NCBI GenBank assembly: GCA_018825925.1
Contig: JAHKAT010000045.1
Location: forward strand, 1 to 7,870
DNA from: Bacteroidota bacterium
GTDB lineage: Bacteria; Bacteroidota; Bacteroidia; Flavobacteriales_D; Crocinitomicaceae
Length of the DNA: 7,870 nucleotides
Reading direction: 5' to 3'
Below the pieces are notes generated by a model. The model was not told the origin of the DNA and did not search any database. It saw nothing but the letters and a program-made list of their open reading frames with translations. Made by a program: the position numbers and the translations under genes. Every line of letters starts with the position of its first letter. The first letter of the stretch is position 1. Below are positions 1-7,670 of this stretch, piece by piece.

Positions 1-1
1 C

Positions 2-2440
2 TCATTGACGGGCGCCTCTACTTTTAATTGGTATGACCAACCCAATGGTGGCGCTATTTTGTTTAGCGGTAAAAATTATTCTGTTAATCCAACGATTACT
101 TCCACTTATTTCCTTGAAACATACAGTGGTGCAGGATGTCCGAGTTTGCGCACCCCGGTTATTGTGACAGTTCTTCCGAATTTAGATGTGCCTTATGCTG
201 TTCCAAATCCTCCTACTGCTTGTCCTGGACAATCGGTGGCATTAACAGGGAATTCTACCAATGGTTCAACTATTTTCAATTGGTACAATGTTGCAACAGG
301 TGGAACTCCGTTGTTTTCAGGTCAAGTGTACAATGTTACCCCTTCAGCCACTACGGTTTACTATCTAGAAACCGAGAATGCCACAGGATGTAAAAGTATT
401 CGCACGCCTGTAACGGTTACGATTCTTCCAAACATTGATGTTCCGGTTGGTACAGCAAACCCCGCCACTGTTTGTCCGAATCAACCCGTAGTTCTTACTG
501 GAACTTCGGCTACTGGCAATACGATTTTCAACTGGTACGACGCTCCCAATGGCAACTTACTGCACATTGGAGCTACCTTTAACACGACAGTAGCAGCGAC
601 CACCACTTTCTTTTTAACAACAAAAAATTCAACGGGTTGTGAAAGTTTACCAACACCAGTTCTTGTTACCGTTTTGCCTAATTTGGATGTACCTGTTGGA
701 ACGACCAATCCGCTAACTCCTTGTCCGGGAGAAACAGTAACCGCCACAGGGACTTCCCCTACAGGAAATACAATTTTCAAGTGGTACAATGACCCTACAG
801 CAGGTAGTTTATTGCATACAGGAATGAACTATACATTTACTGCCACAATAGGTACTGTATTGTATTTGGAAACAGAAAATGCTACAGGATGTAAAAGCCT
901 CCGTATTCCAGTAATAGTAGCAGTAGTTCCGAATTTAGACCTTCCAGTTGCTACGGCAACACCCGTTACTGTTTGTCCTGGCGAATCCGTGACTTTTTCG
1001 GCTACCAGTGCATCGGGAGCGCCAAATTTCACTTGGTTTGACTCTATAATTGCTGGAAATCAATTGGCTACAGGTGCAACATATACCACGACTTTGAATG
1101 CTACGAAAGTACTTTATGTGCAATCAGAATCTGCGAATGGTTGTTCGAGTATTCGCACTCCCGTTACTGCCATTGTAGTGCCTAACTTGGATGTTCCTGT
1201 TGGAGTTTCAAATCCACTTGCCGTTTGTTCTGGCGAAACCGTGGTATTGACAGGCACCAGTTTAAACGGTTCACCAATATTCAACTGGTATTCAGACCTT
1301 GCGGGCACCAATTTAATTGGTACGGGTTCTACATTAAACTACGTAGCAACCACCTCATTATCGGTTTTTTTACAAACAGAAAGTGGAAATGGTTGTAAGA
1401 GTATTTTGACCCCAGTGGCTATCGTTGTGGTGCCTAATATCGATGTTCCTATTGGCACACCAGACCCTTTGACCCTTTGTGCTGGTGACCAAGTTACTTT
1501 AACAGCAACATCGATCAATGGATCAACCATTTTTCATTGGTATGACACCTTGATTGGAGGCACCGCCTTGTTTACTGGAAATCCATTTGTTACGATTGCC
1601 TCAGGAACTTCTATTTATTATTTAGAATCGGAGAATTCAACGGGTTGTAAATCTTTAAGAACACCAGTGGTTGTGGTTGCTTTGCCCAATCTGGATATAC
1701 CGCTTGGAACCGTTTCGCCTGCTATAAGTTGCCCTGGCGACCTTGTTTCTTTGGAAGCAACGAGTGTAACTGGTTCTACTACTTTCAATTGGTACGACAC
1801 ATTGATTGGTGGAACACCTTTGTTTAGTGGAAGTCAAGTCTATTATACCGCAGATTCTACAAGAGTCTTCTTTTTGGAATCAGAAAACGGGGATGGTTGC
1901 AAGAGTTTAAGAACTCCAGTAATAATGACTGTAAATAAAAATTACGATCAACCGATGATTACCTCAACGCCAGGTATTGCTTGTTTGGGCAGTACTGTTA
2001 CCATCGTTGGAGTATCCTTAAATGGCTCATTGATTTACAACTGGTATGATTCCTTAAATGCTATCCTTCCAATTGGCACAGGACCCATTTTAGTCTCTAC
2101 AATTAATTCATCGAACCCAATTTATTTAGAAACAGTAAATCCATCAGGATGTAAAAGTGCACGTGAAGCCTTTGTGATGAATTTATCTTACGGCGAAGAA
2201 GCCATTTTAAGTCAGCCAGACACCAATGTTTGTTACGGTGAATCAGCCAATTTAAATGCTTCCAGCGCTTCGGGCCAAGGAGTATTGTATTGGTTTTCAG
2301 ACATCTTTAATCAATCTCCGATTTTTACCGGAACAAATATTCCGACAGGACCTCTATACAAGGACACTGTTTTTTATGTTCAGTGTAAAGATTCTGTAGG
2401 TTGTCCAGGTCAACGAATAGCGTTTACGATTTTTATAGAC
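2..2440 (+). repeat. Tandem array of ~252-bp units encoding Ig-like domains
   Basis: The units begin at the LPNLDVP-like linker. Full units lie at 173-424, 425-673, 674-925, 926-1177, 1178-1429, 1430-1681, 1682-1933, 1934-2182 and 2183 to about 2440. A partial unit runs from the left edge to 172. Unit length is 252 bp in most cases and 249 bp in three. Every full unit keeps the two Cys (56-58 residues inclusive) and the Trp at position 21 from the first Cys. The last two units have lost the LPNLDVP linker (NKNYDQP, then LSYGEEA), and the ninth carries an extra Cys. Units are well conserved as protein, but many synonymous positions differ, for example between the sixth and seventh units, so these are not fresh DNA duplications. 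Confidence 0.93.
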
Positions 2441-2986
2441 AGCAATAAAGTGTTGAACACCCCTGACGTATCTTGTACTCCAGAAGTTGGGGCAATTAGT
2501 TTTAGCTGGACCGCTATTCCAGATGCTGATGGCTATGAAGTAAGTAAAGACGGAGGCAACACTTGGAGCGATAATGGCACTTCTACTTCTTATAAAGTAA
2601 GTGGTTTGGCAGGAAATGAGGAGGTGAATTTTGAAGTAAGAGCCACATACTCTGGAAGTTCAAGCTGTATTTCTCCAAAAGGTGGTTCATTAAAAATGAG
2701 CTGTAGAGCCGAAGAAAGTGACTTGATTTTGCCTTACAATACTTTTTCACCCAATGGTGATGGTGTAAATGATACTTGGAATGTTGGCAATGGTGTTACC
2801 AAGCACAAAGACAATGAGGTGTTGATTTTCAATCGTTTAGGTCAACAAGTATTTAGTGCCCAAGCTTATGATAATGAGAACAATGCATTTGACGGAAAAG
2901 ATTTGTCGGATGGAAGTTATTACTACGTTGTTTCCATTCCATCTATAGGCTTTAAACAAACTGGGTTCGTTATTTTAACAAGATAG
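2..2986 (+). CDS. Large Ig-repeat surface protein with type B T9SS C-terminal sorting domain (5'-truncated by window edge)
   Basis: This is a secreted, cell-surface protein, probably an adhesin or surface filament. The frame is open to the left edge and the first visible codons fall inside an Ig-like unit, so the true start and signal peptide lie outside the window; the TTG at 5-7 is not a credible start. In order it contains one partial and nine full Ig-like units of about 84 residues (2 to ~2440), an FN3-like domain (2450-2710), and a gliding-motility C-terminal domain (2720-2986) ending GFVILTR. Each Ig unit has a Cys, a Trp 20 residues later in a NWY-like motif, and a second Cys in a GCKS-like motif, the classic Ig core of a disulfide packed on Trp. 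The units resemble the CHU_C-associated Ig-like family. The gene is followed after 4 bases by a PorP/SprF-family gene, the expected partner of type B substrates. Ligand and full length are unknown. The domain calls are firm; adhesin function is inferred. Confidence 0.94.
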   Translation, partial: SLTGASTFNWYDQPNGGAILFSGKNYSVNPTITSTYFLETYSGAGCPSLRTPVIVTVLPNLDVPYAVPNPPTACPGQSVALTGNSTNGSTIFNWYNVATGGTPLFSGQVYNVTPSATTVYYLETENATGCKSIRTPVTVTILPNIDVPVGTANPATVCPNQPVVLTGTSATGNTIFNWYDAPNGNLLHIGATFNTTVAATTTFFLTTKNSTGCESLPTPVLVTVLPNLDVPVGTTNPLTPCPGETVTATGTSPTGNTIFKWYNDPTAGSLLHTGMNYTFTATIGTVLYLETENATGCKSLRIPVIVAVVPNLDLPVATATPVTVCPGESVTFSATSASGAPNFTWFDSIIAGNQLATGATYTTTLNATKVLYVQSESANGCSSIRTPVTAIVVPNLDVPVGVSNPLAVCSGETVVLTGTSLNGSPIFNWYSDLAGTNLIGTGSTLNYVATTSLSVFLQTESGNGCKSILTPVAIVVVPNIDVPIGTPDPLTLCAGDQVTLTATSINGSTIFHWYDTLIGGTALFTGNPFVTIASGTSIYYLESENSTGCKSLRTPVVVVALPNLDIPLGTVSPAISCPGDLVSLEATSVTGSTTFNWYDTLIGGTPLFSGSQVYYTADSTRVFFLESENGDGCKSLRTPVIMTVNKNYDQPMITSTPGIACLGSTVTIVGVSLNGSLIYNWYDSLNAILPIGTGPILVSTINSSNPIYLETVNPSGCKSAREAFVMNLSYGEEAILSQPDTNVCYGESANLNASSASGQGVLYWFSDIFNQSPIFTGTNIPTGPLYKDTVFYVQCKDSVGCPGQRIAFTIFIDSNKVLNTPDVSCTPEVGAISFSWTAIPDADGYEVSKDGGNTWSDNGTSTSYKVSGLAGNEEVNFEVRATYSGSSSCISPKGGSLKMSCRAEESDLILPYNTFSPNGDGVNDTWNVGNGVTKHKDNEVLIFNRLGQQVFSAQAYDNENNAFDGKDLSDGSYYYVVSIPSIGFKQTGFVILTR
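2450..2710 (+). other. FN3-like domain region of the surface protein
   Basis: After the Ig array the protein changes to a non-repeated segment of about 87 residues. It has a buried-Trp strand (SFSWTAIPDADGYEVS), a turn with GGNTWSDNG, then a SYKVSGL strand and a VNFEVRA strand. This order is typical of fibronectin type III modules that sit just before T9SS C-terminal domains. Three Cys occur, one near each end and one in SSSC, so a disulfide is possible. The fold is assigned by pattern only. Confidence 0.7.
2720..2986 (+). other. Type B T9SS C-terminal sorting domain (CHU_C / gliding motility-associated)
   Basis: The last 88 residues match the gliding motility-associated C-terminal domain. 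Visible hallmarks are the NTFSPNGDGVNDTW core, a VLIFNRLGQQVF strand, an FDGKDLSDGSYYYVV segment and a terminal GFVILTR strand. In the family, this domain directs export through the type IX translocon across the outer membrane. It is not cleaved in the same way as type A domains, and it generally needs a PorP/SprF-like protein, which is the next gene here. Confidence 0.95.
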
Positions 2987-2990
2987 GGTT

Positions 2991-3908
2991 ATGAAATTTG
3001 GATTATTCTTTATTTGCTTTGCAACAGGGATTTTTGCGAATGCACAACAATCAACACGATTGTCTCAATACTTTTTCAACCCTTTGTTGGTAAATACTGC
3101 TTCGGCGGGTATGCATCAAAACTGGGCAGTTGGTGGAGGGTTTAAGTCCATGTGGTCGAGTATTCCGGGAGCACCTAAAACACAATTTTTAACCATAGAC
3201 GGTACTTTAATGGATCGCAAAATTGGCGTTGGTTTTATTGTTGAAAATGATGAAGCTGGTCTCTTGGGCCAAAAAAAGGTAATGGCCAATGGGAACTACC
3301 GTATTCGCTTAAGTCAGCACAACTGGTTGGCTATTGGCGCAGGTATTGGCATCAAGCAACATGTGATTGACGGTGCAAAATCTACTTTTGAAAAAAACGG
3401 CGATAATGCAATATCCACTGTTTATATGAGCGACGTAGCCCCAAGCTCCTCTGCTGGTGTTTATTTTTTCAATCGAGGAACTACCATCGGTGTTTCGTTC
3501 GAAAACATTTTGCGTTATAAAATAGATTATACGGATGTTGACCGATCGATCACGAGTCGCGCCACTTCTCGTATTAATGTTTTAGCGTCGCATCGCATTC
3601 CACTTGCCAAAGACTGGGTTTTGATTCCTAATGTTTTGGTGAAATACGAGCACAATAACCCCCTGCAAATCGATATTACGCCAATGGTTGAAGTACGTCA
3701 AAGATTCAAAGTTGGTATCGGTTACCGCCACAAAGAGTCTACTTCACTAATAGTACAAAATGAAATTACAGAACGGTTTTCGGCCGGTTATGCTTATGAT
3801 TTTCAAACCAATGGCCTGGCCTCCGTTACAAATGGCTCACACGAGTTAATGTTGCGCTACCTTTTCTTGAAAAACAAATCCAACTACGTTAATCCTAGAA
3901 ATTTCTAA
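2991..3908 (+). CDS. PorP/SprF family type IX secretion system membrane protein
   Basis: This is a 305-residue outer-membrane protein of the PorP/SprF family, a normal length for it. It has a signal peptide of about 18 residues with a predicted ANA|QQ cleavage. The mature start SQYFFNPLLVNTASAGM is the family's characteristic opening (usually YxxNPLxxNPAxAG). The rest shows alternating aromatic and polar beta strands of an outer-membrane barrel, such as WAVGGGFKSMW, IGVGFIVENDEAG and FKVGIGYRHKES, with a final MLRYLFLKN strand. In Flavobacterium johnsoniae, SprF-like proteins are needed for secretion or surface attachment of type B substrates encoded beside them, so this one most likely serves the upstream Ig-repeat protein. 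The ATG at 2991 lies 4 bases after the upstream stop and is supported by the signal peptide; only a weak AGGG-like sequence precedes it. It is probably a dedicated paralogue rather than the core PorP of the motor. Confidence 0.95.
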   Translation: MKFGLFFICFATGIFANAQQSTRLSQYFFNPLLVNTASAGMHQNWAVGGGFKSMWSSIPGAPKTQFLTIDGTLMDRKIGVGFIVENDEAGLLGQKKVMANGNYRIRLSQHNWLAIGAGIGIKQHVIDGAKSTFEKNGDNAISTVYMSDVAPSSSAGVYFFNRGTTIGVSFENILRYKIDYTDVDRSITSRATSRINVLASHRIPLAKDWVLIPNVLVKYEHNNPLQIDITPMVEVRQRFKVGIGYRHKESTSLIVQNEITERFSAGYAYDFQTNGLASVTNGSHELMLRYLFLKNKSNYVNPRNF

Positions 3909-3910
3909 AC

Positions 3911-5929
3911 ATGGTTAAATCTACCGTCTTACTTCTTTTTGCGATCCCTTTCGCAATGGTTTCTAACGCTCAAGAAAAATTGTACTTCGGAAATGATGCT
4001 TTTGCCGAAGGAAGCTACTCGAAGGCTATTCGTTTGTATGAAAAAGCCTATGAGAAAAAGCAATCCTACGAAACCGCGAGTAAACTTGGGCGTTCGTATG
4101 AGCTAGTTCAGTCGTACGCCAAGGCTGAAGAATGGTACAGAAAAGCGATCAATACGCCTGGGAATCAAGACACCCTGTACCCGCACTTTGCCAATGTATT
4201 GCGCCTCAATGGGAAACACGACGAAGCTAAAATGTACTATGAAATTCTCTCCAAAAAAGAGAGTGACGATGCCCGAAAATGGCTAGTTTTTATAGAAAGT
4301 TGCGATAATGCCGTAAAAAATCTTTATCAACCGCCGTCGGCAAGCATCTCCGCTATTCCCAACTTAAACGATTCTACCTCAGATTTTCCAAGTTATGTAA
4401 AAGGAAATCAGGTGTATATTGCTAGTAACAGACCAAACGGCCAGCCAACATACAAACTGCTTAACCCTGAAAATGATTTGCCCTACTATTCGGTGTTTAA
4501 TGCTTTTGTTTCGGCAGGTGTTGCTCGTGAGTTTTATTCCGTGGAAACCAATCAACAAATCCCTTCACATGAAGGACCTATTTCTATCTCAAAAGGAAAC
4601 CAAGCTTTTTTAACGGTTAATACCCTCGTGGGTGAAAAACAAGTTTTTAATAAACAGCTCGATATTTACATTGGCGTATTGAACCCTATGACCAATAAAA
4701 TTGCTGATTTGGCTCCCTTTGAACACAATACCTTGGAATTCTCTGAAGGTCAGGCGCATATTTCTGCGGATGGAGAGAGACTCTATTTTATATCCAATGG
4801 TCCAAAATCGTATGGTGGAACGGACTTGTTTGTTTGTACAAGAAATGGAAAAGGCTGGTCGGAACCTATGAATTTAGGTCCTGAAATAAATACTATTTAC
4901 GATGAGTTTTTTCCTTTTGAAAAAAATGAAAACGAATTGTATTTTAGCTCCAACAGACCGATGAGTTATGGCGGATTGGATCTATACGCGAGTAGATTAA
5001 TTAAAAATTACTGGGAAGAAGCAACACAACTGCCTGCTCCCATTAACTCTTCTCGAGACGACTTCGCCATAGTTTTCGGAGAAAATTCGAACGATGGTTA
5101 TTTTGCCTCGAATCGAGATGGTGGAATGGGTCAAGACGATGTGTACGGTTTCAGCCTAACAGCCTCCATTTTTAAAGAAAAGGAAATCGATTCTCTTCTT
5201 GTGCAGCAAGCTAAAAAACCAACAGTTGAGGAGCCAAAAACTCTAACGGACGAAGAAAAATTGGCTGATTTAGACAAAGAAAAATCATTGAAAATCAAAG
5301 ATTTAAAATTAGAAACAAACACCAAGGACACCTTGTTTACTTTAACTGGAAAAGTGCAACAATTTGTCGATTCCATTCGTCAACCCGACGATAATACGGT
5401 CCTTGTTATCATCATTGATACCACAGGTGGTCAGAACAAAACACGCACCAACAGTTCTGGGGAGTTTAAATTTGAAAAAGTAGACGATCAAACCTACATT
5501 GTAAGAGCGAGTAAGGATGATTATTTTACGAATACCTTAGAAGTTGTAGTTACGCCTCCTGATATTGTTAGTGTGGTAGACGAACAAAATTTACTTGAAA
5601 ATATAGAGTATGAATTCAATAGTTTCAACTTAGATCCTATCGCCCAAAGTCAATTAAATAAAATTGCGGCAGTGATGAAATCTCGAACTGATTATAACAT
5701 AGAACTGAAGTCGTACACCGATGCAAGAGGCTCCAATGAATACAACTTAGCGCTTTCTAAAAGACGAGCTTCTTCCGTTAAAACTTATCTAATTTCAAAA
5801 GGAGTTTCTAGCGCAAGAATTAGTTCAAAAGGACTTGGAGAAACCAACTTGATTGTAAAAAATGCAACGACTAATGAGCAACATCGTTTAAACCGACGAA
5901 CCGAGTTTAAATGGATTATTGCCAAATAG
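3911..5929 (+). CDS. PorE-like OmpA family protein: TPR, five-bladed WD40-like propeller, CRD and OmpA peptidoglycan-binding domains
   Basis: This is a 672-residue exported periplasmic protein predicted to tie an outer-membrane T9SS complex to the cell wall. Its signal peptide ends at about residue 20 (SNA|QE), with no lipobox Cys. TPR-like helices span about 22-120. Five PD40/WD40-like blades follow, centred on SDFP (157), HEGP (220), FSEGQAHIS (277), YDEFFP (330) and RDDFAI (382), with SNRP- and GGxDLY-type strands. A charged linker covers about 420-470. A carboxypeptidase-regulatory-like beta domain lies at about 473-548 (LTGKVQ, SSGEFKFEKV, YIVRASKDDYF). The OmpA C-terminal domain lies at about 561-672, with SYTDARGS, LSKRRA and NRRTEF motifs for peptidoglycan binding; the usual GHTD His is Tyr here. 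The domain order is that of Porphyromonas PorE. It starts 2 bases after the PorP/SprF stop, so it is in the same operon. Its 3' end overlaps cysS by 14 bases. Whether it is the cell's general PorE or one of several paralogues is unknown. Confidence 0.95.
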   Translation: MVKSTVLLLFAIPFAMVSNAQEKLYFGNDAFAEGSYSKAIRLYEKAYEKKQSYETASKLGRSYELVQSYAKAEEWYRKAINTPGNQDTLYPHFANVLRLNGKHDEAKMYYEILSKKESDDARKWLVFIESCDNAVKNLYQPPSASISAIPNLNDSTSDFPSYVKGNQVYIASNRPNGQPTYKLLNPENDLPYYSVFNAFVSAGVAREFYSVETNQQIPSHEGPISISKGNQAFLTVNTLVGEKQVFNKQLDIYIGVLNPMTNKIADLAPFEHNTLEFSEGQAHISADGERLYFISNGPKSYGGTDLFVCTRNGKGWSEPMNLGPEINTIYDEFFPFEKNENELYFSSNRPMSYGGLDLYASRLIKNYWEEATQLPAPINSSRDDFAIVFGENSNDGYFASNRDGGMGQDDVYGFSLTASIFKEKEIDSLLVQQAKKPTVEEPKTLTDEEKLADLDKEKSLKIKDLKLETNTKDTLFTLTGKVQQFVDSIRQPDDNTVLVIIIDTTGGQNKTRTNSSGEFKFEKVDDQTYIVRASKDDYFTNTLEVVVTPPDIVSVVDEQNLLENIEYEFNSFNLDPIAQSQLNKIAAVMKSRTDYNIELKSYTDARGSNEYNLALSKRRASSVKTYLISKGVSSARISSKGLGETNLIVKNATTNEQHRLNRRTEFKWIIAK

Positions 5930-7379
5930 TTCCGTCTTTTCCATCTTTTACAACAATACCCGCTACTGCAAGGCCGTCGCGTATTTTATCGCTGGTGGTC
6001 CAATCTTTATTTCCTCTGGCGTTTTGACGTAAATCAAGCACCAAATCCATTACTGGGCTTAGTCGATTGTCTGATTTACTTTCGTTGGCAGGCATACCAA
6101 GAACGTCGAAAAGGAATAGTTTAAACTCCAAGATCAATGTTTCCAAATCCGCTTTCGTAATCGTTTCCTTGCCATCGTTGATCAAGTTGATTAAGCGCAC
6201 GGCATCAAACATTTTTGCGATCAAAATAGGAGTGTTAAAATCGTCATTCATCGCTGTATAAAATGACGCCACTATTTCAGAAACATCAAAAGTTGACTTT
6301 TCAGACAAAGCAAGATTTTTACTTAATTCAACCGCCTCAAACATTCTTTGTAATCCTTTTTCGGCGGCAAGTAAAGATTCAGAAGACATGTCCATATTGC
6401 TGCGATAATGCGCTTGCATCATTAAAAAACGAACGGTAGTAGCATCGTAGGCTTTATCAAAAATAGTGGTTGAACCTTCGATGATTTCTTTGGGCAAAAA
6501 GTAATTTCCTAGGGATTTACTCATTTTTTGACCGTTCACATTTAACATATTTGCGTGGAGCCAATAGTTTGCCGGTTGCGTGCCATAAGAGCCACAACTT
6601 TGGGCTATTTCATCCTCATGATGTGGAAATTTCAAATCCATCCCCCCGCCATGAATGTCAAATTTAGCACCTAAATATTTGGTGCTCATTGCTGTACATT
6701 CAATATGCCAGCCCGGGTTTCCATTTCCCCAAGGCGAACGCCAAATCTGCATGTCCTCCGGATTTGCTTTTTTCCAAAGAGCGAAATCAGCAAAAAATCG
6801 CTTTTCTTCTTGCGCATTAAGTTCTCTGGTTTCTTCTGCTAGTTCGTCAATTTTACGACCGCTTAAAATACCGTATTGGAATTTTTCTGAATAAGCACGA
6901 ACGTCAAAATAAACAGATCCATTGACTTCGTACGCAAATTTATTTTCAATAATTTTTTCAATAATTTCAATTTGTTCTTGAATGTGACCCGTGGCGGTTG
7001 GCTCAATACTTGGGGGGAGTAAATTGTATATTTTCTGCAATTCTTGAAACTTCGTATTGTATTTGTAAACGATTTCCAAAGGTTGAATTTGTTCTAGTTT
7101 CGCCGCTTTTCCAATGGCATCTTCTGCATTTCCTAAACTATTGGTAATGTGGCCAGCATCCGTAATATTACGCACATATTTGACAGAAAAACCCAAATGC
7201 AGTAAATAGCGATAAATCATATCGAAATTAATGAAAGTTCTCATATTGCCCATGTGCGGCTCAGAATACAAAGTAGGGCCACAAACGTACATCCCAATTT
7301 TTCCTTCCACCAAAGGGGTCATTTTTTCTTTCTTTCCAGACAGCGTGTTGTACAGGAACAAATCCTTTTGATTTTTCAT
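5916..7379 (-). CDS. cysS: Cysteine--tRNA ligase (cysteinyl-tRNA synthetase)
   Basis: This cytoplasmic class I aminoacyl-tRNA synthetase charges tRNA-Cys with cysteine using ATP. With the start at 7379 the protein has 487 residues. Visible motifs are MYVCGPTLY with Zn ligand C33, a HIGH variant HMGN (42-45), GWHIEC with C228, GGGMDLKFPHHEDE with H253 and E257 completing the Zn site by analogy with E. coli, and KMSKS at 285-289. The helical anticodon-binding region follows, and the protein ends with the family's typical KDGTIWQ. An upstream in-frame ATG at 7433 would add 18 residues. I reject it because the family begins about 8-12 residues before YNTLSGKKE, and the extension would cover the likely promoter. 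No Shine-Dalgarno is visible, as is common in Bacteroidota. The gene appears complete, intact and monocistronic here. It is unrelated to the convergent secretion cassette, with which it shares 14 bases at the 3' ends. Confidence 0.98.
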   Translation of the reverse strand: MKNQKDLFLYNTLSGKKEKMTPLVEGKIGMYVCGPTLYSEPHMGNMRTFINFDMIYRYLLHLGFSVKYVRNITDAGHITNSLGNAEDAIGKAAKLEQIQPLEIVYKYNTKFQELQKIYNLLPPSIEPTATGHIQEQIEIIEKIIENKFAYEVNGSVYFDVRAYSEKFQYGILSGRKIDELAEETRELNAQEEKRFFADFALWKKANPEDMQIWRSPWGNGNPGWHIECTAMSTKYLGAKFDIHGGGMDLKFPHHEDEIAQSCGSYGTQPANYWLHANMLNVNGQKMSKSLGNYFLPKEIIEGSTTIFDKAYDATTVRFLMMQAHYRSNMDMSSESLLAAEKGLQRMFEAVELSKNLALSEKSTFDVSEIVASFYTAMNDDFNTPILIAKMFDAVRLINLINDGKETITKADLETLILEFKLFLFDVLGMPANESKSDNRLSPVMDLVLDLRQNARGNKDWTTSDKIRDGLAVAGIVVKDGKDGTIWQ

Positions 7380-7401
7380 CGAAATATATGTTTTACGTGA
7401 A

Positions 7402-7409
7402 CAAAAATA
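7402..7409 (-). promoter_or_regulatory. Candidate Bacteroidota -7 promoter element (TATTTTTG) for cysS
   Basis: Read on the minus strand, this is TATTTTTG, an exact fit to the Bacteroidota sigma-factor -7 consensus TAnnTTTG. It lies 22 bases upstream of the chosen cysS ATG, which would give a short leader of roughly 15-18 bases. No clear TTTG -33 box is seen at the expected distance, so the call rests on the -7 box and position alone. Confidence 0.5.
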
Positions 7410-7473
7410 CCACAACTCAAGCGAAATTACCACCGGTTGATCGAATCGTATTTTGATTTCACTTCAATGCGCA

Positions 7474-7513
7474 TTTAAAAGCTTGTTCGATCATCCCGAA
7501 ATCTGCTTTTAAA
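7474..7513. repeat. Inverted repeat / hairpin with 9-bp perfect arms
   Basis: The arm TTTAAAAGC (7474-7482) is perfectly complementary to GCTTTTAAA (7505-7513). Inside the loop, TTCG (7486-7489) can pair with CGAA (7497-7500), extending the stem beyond a small internal loop. A competing pairing exists: TGATCGAA (7438-7445) with TTCGATCA (7486-7493), 8 bp and perfect. The site is upstream of the likely cysS promoter, so it is not obviously part of the cysS leader. No function can be assigned. Confidence 0.55.
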
Positions 7514-7558
7514 CTTTCCGACAGCTGTATCTCAAACACTGGGTTCGTTTCCCTTCGC

Positions 7559-7599
7559 TTATTGGCCTTTTTAACGATTTAATTTGTCAAGGCCGATAA
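7559..7599. repeat. Inverted repeat / hairpin with 11-bp stem
   Basis: TTATTGGCCTT (7559-7569) pairs with AAGGCCGATAA (7589-7599) over 11 positions, with one G-U-type pair when read as plus-strand RNA. The loop is 19 bases and AT-rich. Only four T residues follow on the plus strand (7600-7603), so it is a poor intrinsic terminator. No upstream plus-strand gene would need one. Confidence 0.5.
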
Positions 7600-7670
7600 T
7601 TTTGTGCTGATTCTAATTTTCGTTCCTTTCAAAACGTGTTGGGCCCAGATGATGAAACCAGAGATATTTT

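Noticed and set aside
481..2000. Several minus-strand frames of 60-100 codons within the Ig array.
   Set aside because: They recur at the repeat period opposite the real coding strand and are shadows of the repeated protein sequence, not genes.
173..2182. A CRISPR array or DNA-level satellite, given the regular ~252-bp periodicity.
   Set aside because: The period is a protein-domain length in a single open frame, there are no identical short repeats with unique spacers, and similarity is at the protein level.
7380..7433. An 18-residue N-terminal extension of cysS starting at the ATG at 7433.
   Set aside because: The sequence of the extension is unlike the family N-terminus and would span the TATTTTTG promoter element; the ATG at 7379 gives the usual length.
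7597..7604. TAATTTTG, a plus-strand match to the -7 consensus that could drive an RNA over 7611-7850.
   Set aside because: No TTTG box at 17-23 bases upstream (the nearest is 10 bases away), and the site overlaps the arm of a hairpin. In AT-rich DNA this match is expected by chance; I keep it only as a note within the finding on the GC-rich element.
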